Source: Lasiosphaeris hirsuta | Lineage: Eukaryota; Ascomycota; Sordariomycetes; Sordariales; Lasiosphaeriaceae | Direction: 5' to 3' | DNA: 64,000 nt | Assembly: GCA_030549175.1 (NCBI GenBank) | Contig: JAUKUA010000009.1 | Coordinates: 186,001 to 250,000, forward strand | Shown: positions 10,472 to 19,998 of the stretch, piece after piece | Layout of the letters: each line of letters begins with the position of its first letter | How positions within the stretch are numbered: position 1 is the first letter of the stretch | Notes under the pieces: generated by a model | Databases searched by the model: none | Told to the model about the DNA's origin: nothing | What the model saw: only the letters and a program-made list of their open reading frames with translations | Program-made: the position numbers and the translations under genes

Positions 10472-12304
10472 ATGGCCACCTTTACTAGCGCGAGCACGGC
10501 CGAATCTCTATTCAGTGGGGATTTCGCCACCATCGTCCCTGAGAATGCAGCCGCAACGGCCGCCTTCAGCAGCGTTGTCGCATTCCTCGAGTCGTCCCAC
10601 GCCCGCTCAAACTCAAATTCAAACTCTGTATCTTTAGCACAACCACAGCCACAACCCACATCACCCACGTCACCCACGTCACCCACACCCGGCCCCACAA
10701 CATCTCCTACCCTAGCCGAGCCATACCATCTGCGATTTCTCTCGCGCGGCTCAGAAAAAGTCACAACTCCCGACCCGCCATCACCTAAGCCCCATTCCCC
10801 CTCTCCCGCCCTCTCGCCCACCCCTGAGCCCCCTCTCATAGTCGACAGCTTGAACCCTGACCCTGGCCTGCACGGCCACTACCGCCTGTCCCTCGATGCC
10901 CTCCCCGAGGGCCCGGGCAGCTCCTGGAGGCTGGGCCGGGGCAGCTCCCGCGCCAGCAACGACAGTCGGGGCGTCGACCTCCTCCTCGTCGCCCCCGGGC
11001 AGCACAAGGGCTCCAGCATCGCCAATGTGCACGCCCTCATCTCCATCCACCACCTCTCGGGCGCCTTCATGCTCCGGTCCACCAGCAGTCGTCCGATCCT
11101 CTACCTCTCCGCGGCCGAGGACGGCGGCGACATCTCCCTCTCCCACGGCGACCAGACCGTGATCCACAAAGCCATCAGCAGGCTACGCATCGGCCCGCTT
11201 GACTACGTGCTGACCATCAGCGTCGAGCGCGAGGGCCATTTCCAGCTTCTCCGGAACCAGTTCATCAGCGCCATTCTCGAGCAGCCCTCGGTGCCCCACC
11301 ACCAGCTCGATGTCACGCCCCAAACCTACCACCACAGGATAGGTGGCTACATCATGCACAAGTCCATCTCCGCCGGCGCCTTCGGCATGGTGCGGTCTGC
11401 AATAGATAGCACCACGGGCGACCCCGTCGCCGTCAAGCGTCTCTCCTGCAGAGGGAGGCGGGATTCCAGCGCCGTCGAGACCGAGGTGCGCATTGCACGC
11501 ATGTGTGCCTCCCACAGCGCCCGGCCTGGCGTCATTCCGCTTCTGTCCGTCTGGTGCGAGCATGGCGCGCGGCCCCCGTGCGGCAGCGCCCCCGAGGATA
11601 TCTTCTTGGCCATGCCTCTTGCCCGTGCAGACTTTGGCCACGCCGATTGGGCCTCGATTCCCATAGCTGCCCGCCTCACCCTCTTCCACGACGTCCTTGC
11701 CGGTCTTGGTACCATCCACGCTGCCGGAGTCATGCACCGCGACATCTCGCTAAAGAATCTGTTGATCCTGTCTCTGGAACCGCCCCTCGCGGCCATTTGT
11801 GACTTTGGGAAGGCCACCGACAAGCCGTACAGCGCCGACACGGCCATCGGACCTGTCGAAACCGTGGCCCCCGAAGTCTGGACATCCGGGCCGCACGGCC
11901 AGTACGGGCGTGGCGTAGACCTGTGGAGTCTTGGGTACGCCTGGCTCTCGACCTTTGGCCACCTGAGGGACGTCACTTCGGCGAGAGGTGATCTTAAGAC
12001 AGACAGTGCTAGGAGAGACGGTATTCTCGATGCATTGCATGCCCGAGTCCACAGAGGAATAATACCCGACGATCTGGGCCACCTGATGGAGACCATGCTG
12101 GCCTTTGATGCATCTAAAAGAGGCACTGTTGGCCTAGTTTTGCAAGATCCCGTGTGGAGACGCCGTCTCATACCCGTGTCTGCAAAGAACCGTGACACAG
12201 GTGAAGGGATGCTGTCAAAGCGGGCGCGCCTATTGACGCCAGAACCCGGAGATGACCCACAGCCGTTGTCGGAAAGATCAACAATGCCAGACACTGAGTG
12301 CTAG
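10472..12304 (+). CDS. FHA-domain Ser/Thr protein kinase (divergent)
   Basis: Single-exon 610-aa protein kinase. I start at the ATG at 10472, in a strong context (CACGATGG). Residues 40-130 are disordered (SNSNSN, PTSPTSPTSP, many SP sites). Residues about 150-255 look like an FHA phosphothreonine-binding domain: WRLGRGSS strand, then SSIANVHALISIHH in place of the usual S-x-x-H. The kinase domain runs from 291 to about 575: Gly loop SAGAFGMV (300-307), VAVK with K322, MHRDISLKN with D424 and N429, CDFG with D444, and VAPEV. After it comes a basic stretch KRAR that could be a nuclear signal. FHA plus kinase is the plan of Rad53/Cds1/Chk2, but the divergence, the Ser-rich leader and the HET/NLR neighbours suggest a different, expanded fungal family. 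All catalytic residues are present. Confidence 0.85.
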   Translation: MATFTSASTAESLFSGDFATIVPENAAATAAFSSVVAFLESSHARSNSNSNSVSLAQPQPQPTSPTSPTSPTPGPTTSPTLAEPYHLRFLSRGSEKVTTPDPPSPKPHSPSPALSPTPEPPLIVDSLNPDPGLHGHYRLSLDALPEGPGSSWRLGRGSSRASNDSRGVDLLLVAPGQHKGSSIANVHALISIHHLSGAFMLRSTSSRPILYLSAAEDGGDISLSHGDQTVIHKAISRLRIGPLDYVLTISVEREGHFQLLRNQFISAILEQPSVPHHQLDVTPQTYHHRIGGYIMHKSISAGAFGMVRSAIDSTTGDPVAVKRLSCRGRRDSSAVETEVRIARMCASHSARPGVIPLLSVWCEHGARPPCGSAPEDIFLAMPLARADFGHADWASIPIAARLTLFHDVLAGLGTIHAAGVMHRDISLKNLLILSLEPPLAAICDFGKATDKPYSADTAIGPVETVAPEVWTSGPHGQYGRGVDLWSLGYAWLSTFGHLRDVTSARGDLKTDSARRDGILDALHARVHRGIIPDDLGHLMETMLAFDASKRGTVGLVLQDPVWRRRLIPVSAKNRDTGEGMLSKRARLLTPEPGDDPQPLSERSTMPDTEC

Positions 12305-12946
12305 TCAAGAAGGCAAACGCCGTATTCAGAGCACCCAAGAGATAACCGCACCGTGAATGCTGAGTTTTGAAGGCCGTAACTGAAAAGACAAATCCATCTC
12401 CCCGGTACCCGTAACTAAGGGATTTACTTGCCTGATTGTCGCATCAGGCATATGGGTATAAGCATTCAGGACAACGTGAAGTTTGAAAGGCCAGGTCTTA
12501 CATGGATAGTTGTTACTGGATTTGGGGTAGGGGATCAAGAGCCTAAACGTTAAGATGGGATCAATCAAATATCCGAGCGTACATCTTAAAGGATATGCAG
12601 GACCAAATCAAAGCCTCGGAGGCACTCCTTCGCAGCCTCGGGCTCGAGCACCATGCGAACATGTCGACCAGGTACCGTAACAGAAGGTCCGAGTCTAGCT
12701 CCTTTGCAGGCTGGTTGGGGTTAACGCACCAAATCCTAGACTGTCGAAGCTTCATGTCCTCCCAGCTTCGCCGATTCTTCAGTATATCTAGCTCGAGAGT
12801 CTCTGTCTTCACCGCGCCCGGCTAGTCGGCTTGGAGAAGGCCCTGAAGAAAAAATAAAAGAAAGTTGACGTTTGCGTCGAGCAAAATGACTTTGTCATAA
12901 CCATCATGCCCCCAGAAACAGGCAGTAGAACCCTAAGCGCTTGTTC
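12305..12946. other. Gap between kinase and NLR relic, with one possible minus-strand exon
   Basis: 640 bp between converging genes. On the minus strand 12561-12850 is a coding-looking stretch (RSWEDMKLRQ, LLLRYLVDMF, ending ARIFD) preceded by a good acceptor, TTTTTTCTTCAG at about 12,845-12,856, and one TAG at a probable Gln codon. It could be a last exon of the NLR gene upstream on that strand, or a fragment of something else. Nothing else is supported. Confidence 0.3.
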
Positions 12947-15420
12947 CTACTCTGAAGGGGGTAGAACTTTTCTCAACATAGGGGGAAAACGTGAAGCCGC
13001 ACTCGGCAGTCCATTCCGTAGCCGTGCCCTAAGACCCTGTTGGCGATCTCGCAAGCCTGCAGTGTTTGTTTTGGGGCTCTCCATGTCGGGTACGAAACGG
13101 GCACGGATCTCAATCCCATCGGCAACGACATGATTCAGCTCACCACAGCGGGTGTCAGGGGTGCTGAATGCCATGGTTCTGGTAGGAGCAGAGGCCAAGC
13201 TAATGTGAGGGCTGTAGGTCCATGAGATGAAGTCACACTCAAACGACCGAGAGACGGCGCCCTGCTCCCGAAGCCACTGCACAAGGAGCACCTTGCAGTT
13301 TGATAGCGACTTGGTGGAATCCGATTTGAAATCTGAGGACTCGCCAGGGCTTGTTGATGATGCTGATGATGATGGCATAGATGTCTTAAGCAGGCGAGAG
13401 GCGACAAAGTGGTAGTAGCCACCTCGTGCAGACAACGCGAGGAAGTCGACTTTGCGTCCATTGAGATGCTGCTTCTTTTTCGCCAGAGTCGTTTCCCAGA
13501 GCCACTCGCAAGACGATAGCGTCTTGGACGTAAGAATACGATCTGACATGGACGTACCAATACCCATCATTATATGACGAAACCGAAACATGTCCCATGC
13601 CAGGCTATCGACCTTGGCAGAAGGAGGACCGAGGGCACTGGTAGGAGCAAGAGTAGTAGTGGTGGTAGTGCTACACAGGGTTAATTGGACAAGCGCAGAT
13701 CGGTACAGCCGGGCCAGACGATCATCCTGTCTGCTGGGGTGCTTTTCCAGGATATCCCGGCCGCTCTCTGTATCGGTAAGGAAGTCGGATGTCATCCTGT
13801 GGATGAACGCAACGCTGGTATTGGTCCACGGCACAAGCGCGTCCCACCTACCGCCCGCGTCGTATTCTTGCCCAAGGGGATTCTTTATTTCTCCTTGTGC
13901 GCCGACCTCGAGGAAGCCACCACAGGAGGACTCAATGTTCTTCACCACAAGGGCGCACATAGCCTCAAGATCTTTGCAATGCAAAGTGTTTGGCGCTCCT
14001 TTCAGGCCAGCTGGCAGCTGCCGGATGCGCTGGAGGATTTCGTCCCCGGAATCCGAGTTGGACCGGCCCCTCTGAACACTCTTTAGAGCGAGGTGGACCC
14101 AGAGGAAAACCCCCTCGGCCTTCGCAGCTAGCTCGTCAACTAGCAGTTTGCGAGTCTCAGCACTGCTGGCTTCTGAGGTCATAGATGAACCTGAGTCGTC
14201 TCCGGCGAAGAGCGGGACCAGCGTTGCGCTGCAGACATCCCGGATATCTTGGTTGGTGAGGTCTTGGAGGCGCAGCATGGGACAGGATCCGAGCCACTTC
14301 TTGAAAGCCGGCTCCGGCCTGCTGGATATGCAGATTTTCAAGTTGACTTTAGGAGCTCTCAGCAGCTCTTGGACGAGTTCCATGAGCTCAGCCGGGCCCT
14401 CCTTAGGGGAGATCTCGTCTGCTCCGTCCAAGAAGATGCAACCCGGGCGTGGGTATAAACCGAGTATCCGTACGATCCAGTGCCGCAGTTCTGGAGTCGA
14501 CCAGCCGTTGTCATTATCCTTTCTCCCAATGCCAACACCATTGACCGAGCTATCAACAAGTTAATCCGCAATTTCTGGCTCCTCGGACGATAGTTGATGA
14601 AGGGCTGTCAAAGAAGCACCCTTGATGGATCTCTGCATCTCCTCGCCGGCGTTCCAGAAATAGTGTGAAATTATGACCGTGTTTTGCCTTGAGGAATCTC
14701 GGGGTGTGCGCGTCTGCCACAATGAACTTGGTCAAAGTGCTCTTGCCTGACCCCGGTTTGCCGCTGATCCAGTACAGCTTCTCGTCAGATGCCAACCAGG
14801 TCACGAAGGCGGCCCATGCAGGTAGATTCGACGAGAAGATCCACTGGAATGCACCAAGGTGGGCATTCTTGATGGAGGTAACTCGCAGGTTCATGCTGCT
14901 GAACTTGAGACTCCGGATGAGCCCTTCCCTCCTCCTCGATTTGTCATTTAATTCGTTGATGCTTTCATCGATATGAGACCGAATGTGCTCAGCGTCATCG
15001 ATGCTCCTTTGGGCTAGCTGCGAAACGAAGTCTTGAAGCTTGGCATCGAGCTTGTCGAATCGGCTGCGAGACTGGAGACTCTGGGCTTCGGCGATTGAGC
15101 TTGGAAGTCGAATGTCAGTACCGAGAAAGGGATACGTTGATGGTAATAAAGCAATCTATCCTTACCAGATTCGAAGCAGCAGGCCGGAATCCATCTCACG
15201 TCGACACCGTTCAAGAGTCTTTCCGGTTTATATACTCGATCCGTCTTGCCCACCGCTTTGATTGCAGATTTGATGGCCCTCTAGCCAGATCGCCCCTCGA
15301 GGATGGCTAAGAGAGGGATTTGACCTCGGCGTGTAGGTTAAGAGCGGCTGTGCAGCATTGCCTAGCAATTTCCATCAGGTAATTCTGGACTTCTGTGCGT
15401 TGGATGCTGACCGGTCTCCT
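12947..15420 (-). pseudogene. NACHT NTPase (fungal NLR), inactivated
   Basis: Minus-strand NOD-like receptor relic. From the 5' side: N-terminal helical pieces (IARQCC..LHAEVKSL near 15,360; a segment at 15,290-15,170), an intron at about 15,167-15,101 (GTAAGG donor, CTGAC branch, CCAAG acceptor), a helical linker ending RREGLIRSLKF, then NACHT. Walker A GKPGSGKST is at about 14,765-14,740, the Walker B region FLDGADEI near 14,420, and ISSRPEP, the sensor-like motif, follows. The C-terminal ~490 aa are one open segment to 12947. Damage: a frameshift at about 14,675 between LKAKHG and SHYFWNAGEEM; an in-frame TAA at about 14,563 where the pattern expects Gln; and a TAG plus further frame changes near 15,300. 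Such proteins drive allorecognition cell death. This copy should not make a full receptor. Confidence 0.75.
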
Positions 15421-16541
15421 ACCTTAGCTGAGTGAAAGGGTTATTTGGCGACCCTGACTCAATTCACGTAGATACTGGCAATCAGGCTGTATTTCGTGAA
15501 GTAGAGTAGAGTTGGGTGGTGTAGAGGGGGAGGTCAGGAATGGCTCCCGGCCGGGCGTAAGTAGGCCTAGATAAGCGCTAGGGCCATGAGGAAGCCATTC
15601 ACTGCTCATTCATCCTCTTATCTATCTACTTATCTATTCGTCTAATCCATTGATACTGTACCCGTGTCACTGAGGCCACTTACCCGCGTGCACCGCCATC
15701 AAGGTTATGGCGACGCAAACAGACTCCGATATTCTCCGACGGTCCCCGAAAGTGTCGGGTTTCTTATACGAGTCCCTGAAGTCACACCGGATCTTGACAG
15801 CCCTAGTGGTGTTGAGCTCGGTGTGGAAACTGTGCTTGTGTGGGGGACACATCACAGTCAACGAGCGCTCACTACTGCCATCGGGCGCCCAGCACTCTCG
15901 GGTGCCTGGAGCTAGGAGGTTCTTCGGGCATCGCCAATAACCCCAGCCCCGTGTCTTTGTGTCCCTCCAGGCGCCTTGTTTGACCCGAAGCGTTTCAACT
16001 TCACCAAGGTAGCCAGTTTAACTGGGAAGGCATTAAAGTACACGAGGCGGGAGCTTCAACTTATTGGTTCAAAATAACATTTTCTTGCTCTCCGGATGGC
16101 TGGATCAACTTGTGGTGCCCGATTTGAGGGTGTGCGCCCTGATGACCTCAAACGTCACAGCAGTTGGGGGAAGGAGGCCGTGGAGAGGACTGTCATGGTA
16201 AACAAGAGCGAGAAAGCTGCTGGCTACTACTATATAGCCACGTGAGAGTCTCTGTCATACCGCACGACACTTTGCATCAAGGCGTCAGCCCCAATGGAAC
16301 TACCCTCGGAGTCTCTTGGGGTTGTGGCTAACGCTCTTCCGACTCGGAAAAGATCATGCGCCCAGACATCTTCGAGAGGTATACACCGAGTCTCGGCTCA
16401 CCCCGCTCATTATTTCATCCGCGTGACCCTCGTCACTTAGGCCAGCCATGGCCGAGTCCCGTGCAGCTTCGATGCATTTCTGGTAGAAATGGATGAGTAA
16501 TTGCTTCCCATTCATGGACACGCCGGAGATAACTGGTACTC
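15421..16541. other. Intergenic region, no supported gene
   Basis: About 1.1 kb. Frames at 15424-15609, 15664-15940 and 16354-16584 show no domain or exon signals. TATCTATC/TCTATTC repeats occur at 15,617-15,647. It may include the decayed N-terminus of the NLR. Confidence 0.4.
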
Positions 16542-18737
16542 TCAAACCAGCGTAATGGCTGTTTCCACCCCTCTGTCGTACCACTCACTTCCAAGATTCG
16601 TAATAACCCCTATCCTCTCCATCCACCCATCTAGCGCCTTCCCTTCCATGGGTGCTAGCACTAGACCTACATGGCCAAACCCCAGCCTCCCGGTCCGGCC
16701 CAGACAAAAGAAAAACGCACCGACGCTGTCAAAGTCGGCACACTGATGGTCCAAGAGCGTGGTCATGCCGGCAACAGCGCGGCGGCAGATTGGACCAGCC
16801 ACCGATTCCGTCTTCACGGGCACAATCTGTCCGTCCCCCAGGAACCACTGCTCTGCGCTGCGGGTGCCGTCTGGCCTGACGAGGTAGGCGTGATGTTGAC
16901 CCTTTTGGTACGTGTGCTTCACAAGACAGGGCGTGACGCGGCCCCTAACTTTGATGCTACCGTAGTTGACGGCGCCAAACCGGTTCAGGCCGCTGAGCCC
17001 GCAGCTTGCCTCGAGGACGGCCGCAAGTGGCTCAAAGCCCTTGAAGTCGTTCCATATGACGCCGTGGTTGATAGATGCCCACGACCAGGAGGGCGCAGCC
17101 TGGTTATCCTTGGAGGAATAGGTCATGACCGTCGTGGATCGGTTGCTTGTCGGCATTACGTGCCAGAGCAGGTCTGCCAGCAGCGACTCTCGCCACAAGC
17201 CCGCGAGGTAATCGCACCGCGTGGCCTGCGGTGCCAGCGCCGCAATGCCGGACACGGCATGCAGTTTATCGTTGGCCTTTGTGAGCTCGCGAGAGGAGTA
17301 CGACTCGACAACCAGACGCCACTTTCTCTCGTCGGGCACCTCCCCTAGTGATCCGGGGTAGACAAGGGGATAGGGGGGCGGCGTGTCATCGCTCCGACGA
17401 TGTGTTTTGCACTCGAAGATGAGGGACCCCGGTGCGAAATGCAGAGCTCGCGAAGCAAGATACGACTCTTGGAAGCACCATCCTCGGGTGTACAGCGGGC
17501 CGACCCGGCGCAGTGTTGCCCACGCGTCTGTGAATGCGGGCTCGTAGAGCCCTTGATCAAGCGGGGCTGCCAGGAGATGGCGTTTCCTCGCTCGGATGGG
17601 GAGTCGAGCTCCGGAAGGCGTCTGAAGGTCAAACGTCTTGGCTCCCCACTCTTCCTCCCGCGGACCCAGAAAGGGGATCTCTGGCTTTGCCGACGACGCG
17701 GCCAAGACGACAAGGAAAGCGTAGCTGTACACTCTGCCCATTTGGCCAGCTTCCCTTGCCCAATCGTCCGGGTCGTCCTGGATTATACACAACGAATCTA
17801 TCCAGAGGAAGCTGACCGAAAGGTTGCGGCAGACTTGGATGGCGTCCTTGAAAGTCTGCGGGAGAGTCTGCACGCCGATGCCGTCTTTGAACATGCCGAT
17901 GTTACCTCTGGCCAGCTTCAGGGGCTCGCTGCCTCCCCAGCGATGACTGAGCGCGGCCCAGTGGGTCGTTGTCGGCAGAGACTCGCAAAGTCGAATGTTG
18001 ACGCCGTCCGGGTCCAGGTACAGCAGACGAGTGGGCACAAAGTCCCACACAGCCCTCACGCAGAGCGGGTGCTCAGCCAGGCACTGGCGGAGACAATCCC
18101 CCACAAACTGCATACAGCGCGGGTCAAGCGTGTCCATAATCCTGGGAAGGGTGCAGCCCATGGCTGGCGCGCCAGGGACAGCAAGCGCCGCGGGGCTTTC
18201 GTAGAATAGTTCCACGTCGGCTCGCGGGTACATTTGGGTCGGGTCGTGAAGGAAGCACCCGATGCAGTTGATGATGAGCGGCGCGCCCTCCCGGATCATC
18301 AGCCCGACTTCAAGATGCATCCCGTTCCTGGTGTCGGTGATCCAGCTCATGTACTCGTCGATGAAGAAGGCGTCGAGCACATCGCAGAGCAGCCGACAGT
18401 ACCGGCAGTCCCGGAACGGCCGGCCAGTCTTCGGGTCGGTGTCGCGGCATCTCAAGAGATCCTTCGTCTTGATCCCCGCGAGCACCAGAGCAGGTGTGCT
18501 GACAAGATCGGTCCGTGGCTGGCTACCCAGCCTGACCTGCCGGCCGAGAGAGTTTGGTGTGCGGCCGAGCGTATCCTCATGGCCGCGGGCCTGGAGATTG
18601 TTGCAGACTGTGCAGATGCCCATCAGCGGCCCCGCTATGATGGCTCTTGCCGCCCACTGACCGACCCAGAGACCCGTGTCGCCGATGATGCGGCTTGCCT
18701 TTAGTAGGCTTTGCTTTTTGCCACCCGACGATTGCAT
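16542..18737 (-). CDS. HET-domain protein (heterokaryon incompatibility type)
   Basis: Intact single-exon 731-aa protein, ATG at 18735-18737. The N-terminal 255 residues carry paired Cys (CTVC at 42-45, CRYC at 111-114) and a segment of the kind that often precedes HET domains. The HET domain spans about 258-432: block 1 AALSHRWGGS, block 2 LWIDSLCIIQDDPDDW with the following GQMGRVYSYA, and block 3 TRGWCFQES. The C-terminal part includes a CDYLAGLW box and SWSWASI, both common in these proteins. HET proteins trigger cell death or growth arrest when incompatible hyphae fuse, often alongside NLRs; a broken NLR lies 1.1 kb away on the same strand. Long frames on the opposite strand are shadows. 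The partner and allelic state cannot be known from one sequence. Confidence 0.9.
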   Translation of the reverse strand: MQSSGGKKQSLLKASRIIGDTGLWVGQWAARAIIAGPLMGICTVCNNLQARGHEDTLGRTPNSLGRQVRLGSQPRTDLVSTPALVLAGIKTKDLLRCRDTDPKTGRPFRDCRYCRLLCDVLDAFFIDEYMSWITDTRNGMHLEVGLMIREGAPLIINCIGCFLHDPTQMYPRADVELFYESPAALAVPGAPAMGCTLPRIMDTLDPRCMQFVGDCLRQCLAEHPLCVRAVWDFVPTRLLYLDPDGVNIRLCESLPTTTHWAALSHRWGGSEPLKLARGNIGMFKDGIGVQTLPQTFKDAIQVCRNLSVSFLWIDSLCIIQDDPDDWAREAGQMGRVYSYAFLVVLAASSAKPEIPFLGPREEEWGAKTFDLQTPSGARLPIRARKRHLLAAPLDQGLYEPAFTDAWATLRRVGPLYTRGWCFQESYLASRALHFAPGSLIFECKTHRRSDDTPPPYPLVYPGSLGEVPDERKWRLVVESYSSRELTKANDKLHAVSGIAALAPQATRCDYLAGLWRESLLADLLWHVMPTSNRSTTVMTYSSKDNQAAPSWSWASINHGVIWNDFKGFEPLAAVLEASCGLSGLNRFGAVNYGSIKVRGRVTPCLVKHTYQKGQHHAYLVRPDGTRSAEQWFLGDGQIVPVKTESVAGPICRRAVAGMTTLLDHQCADFDSVGAFFFCLGRTGRLGFGHVGLVLAPMEGKALDGWMERIGVITNLGSEWYDRGVETAITLV

Positions 18738-19533
18738 AGTGCGTCCGAGTTGCTAATTGGGATTTTGCTAGAACAAGGTACCCGGCAGCCTGCTGGAGAA
18801 GAGGCTATTCAGCTGTGTTGTGGGATTGGTGCTTGGTAATGGGCGTTGATGGGTGAAAGCCAAAATGGGCCACGATAACGGGTAGGGTAGGCTACAAATA
18901 AGCTCCAAACGTTAATAAAGTTAGGCGGAGGGGAGCGAGAGGGGCTGATTCAGGGGTAGTAGGAGACCTGGCGATGGCATGAAACAGCCTGGTTGTCTGA
19001 GACGAATATAGGCTCCCGAAATTTCCTTTTTCGTTCGTAGTCCTGAGCTGGGGTGAGCTGTGGCTGATTGGTCCTGAGCTTTCCCTGATTCTTCCCTGAG
19101 CTAGGGTGATCCCATACATCGCCGCTGTACAGCCTCAGAGGCCTGTTTTCAGCCCCTCCCCGGCTAAAGTTTCCTTCCGATGTCCCCTGCGGCGTCAACG
19201 TTTCTGGCATATACTAGTATATCCAACCCCATCAATTCCACCGAATCCAGGGTGCAGTGCTTCCAGCAAGTATTTTGAGACATTCTCCAAAACAAAACAA
19301 TTTGCAACACTTGTAGCGTGGTCTGGCGATAGCTCGTATCAACGACGGCTGCTGCCTCTGCCCCCCCTGCTCTTGGTCAATTTCTTTGACGTTTGGCTCG
19401 GGCCGGCAGAGGACTCTCCTGGAGGGGCCCACTCGCAAGATCCATCCTTATTCATGTGATACCAGCCATTGTAATCGTCGCTCCACGTCTAATTCTCGTC
19501 AGCAGGCGCCACCGCGGCGGGCAAGCCCAGCTT
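18738..19533. other. Intergenic region, no supported gene
   Basis: About 800 bp upstream of the HET gene. It likely holds the HET promoter. Small frames on both strands overlap and look non-coding. A direct repeat of a CCTGAGCT unit occurs around 19,040-19,100 on the + strand. Confidence 0.4.
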
Positions 19534-19859
19534 CTACCTCCACCAGTCCTCCAGCATCGATCTGTACATCACCACATCTGCGATGCCGGTTTCCGCAATG
19601 CTTCGCTGATTGGTGGTGAGGGACAGAGGGTAGTTCATCGACGACAGCAGGGCCTCGGCGTCATTGGCGTCGATGGCTCTCTTGGCTGCTTGAGCCCGCA
19701 ATCCGCAGGAGTTGATTTTGAAAATGAGAAGGTCAGTGGGCGAGGATGTATGACAGTTGTGTGAGCTGCAAGTTTGCATGCTGGGCTGTGGAGCTCGGTA
19801 CCTGTGTGGATCTGCCTCCTTGAATGTATTTCCACAGGGCCAGTCCGCCGATGACCGTG
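19534..19859 (-). pseudogene. Possible gene remnant cut by the pogo/Fot1 transposon
   Basis: Minus strand. A coding-looking C-terminal stretch (AAKRAIDANDAEALLSSMNY, then SMLEDWWR) ends at a stop at 19534. Nearer the transposon is a short hydrophobic piece (TVIGGLALWKYIQGG) followed by GGTACC with a later CACTGAC branch-like motif. This could be two exons of a small membrane protein whose 5' end was displaced by the transposon at 19,860. I cannot recognise a family, and a fortuitous frame is possible. Confidence 0.3.
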
Positions 19860-19899
19860 GAAGAAGTGATCGGCAAACCGATTGACCCCCTGCCGATAG
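19860..19899 (+). repeat. Left terminal inverted repeat (40 bp)
   Basis: Begins GAAGAAGTGATCGGCAAACC and ends CTGCCGATAG. Its reverse complement is identical to 21711-21750 over all 40 bases. Confidence 0.95.
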
Positions 19900-19998
19900 G
19901 CGAACCCCACCATCGCGTCGCGACGCGCTCCCAAGCCCTCCCCCAAAACAACCGTAAATAACTCTACCAAAACGCTCCTAATTGCTGCGAAATTTACC

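Noticed and set aside
11347..12294. 315-aa minus-strand frame opposite the kinase domain
   Set aside because: Shadow of the kinase gene, whose motifs are intact on the plus strand.
16671..17348. 225-aa plus-strand frame opposite the HET gene C-terminus
   Set aside because: Same reason: shadow of the HET coding sequence, no recognisable feature.
17400..18209. 269-aa plus-strand frame opposite the HET gene
   Set aside because: It is the complement of a well-supported HET domain; openness follows from GC-rich codon use on the other strand.
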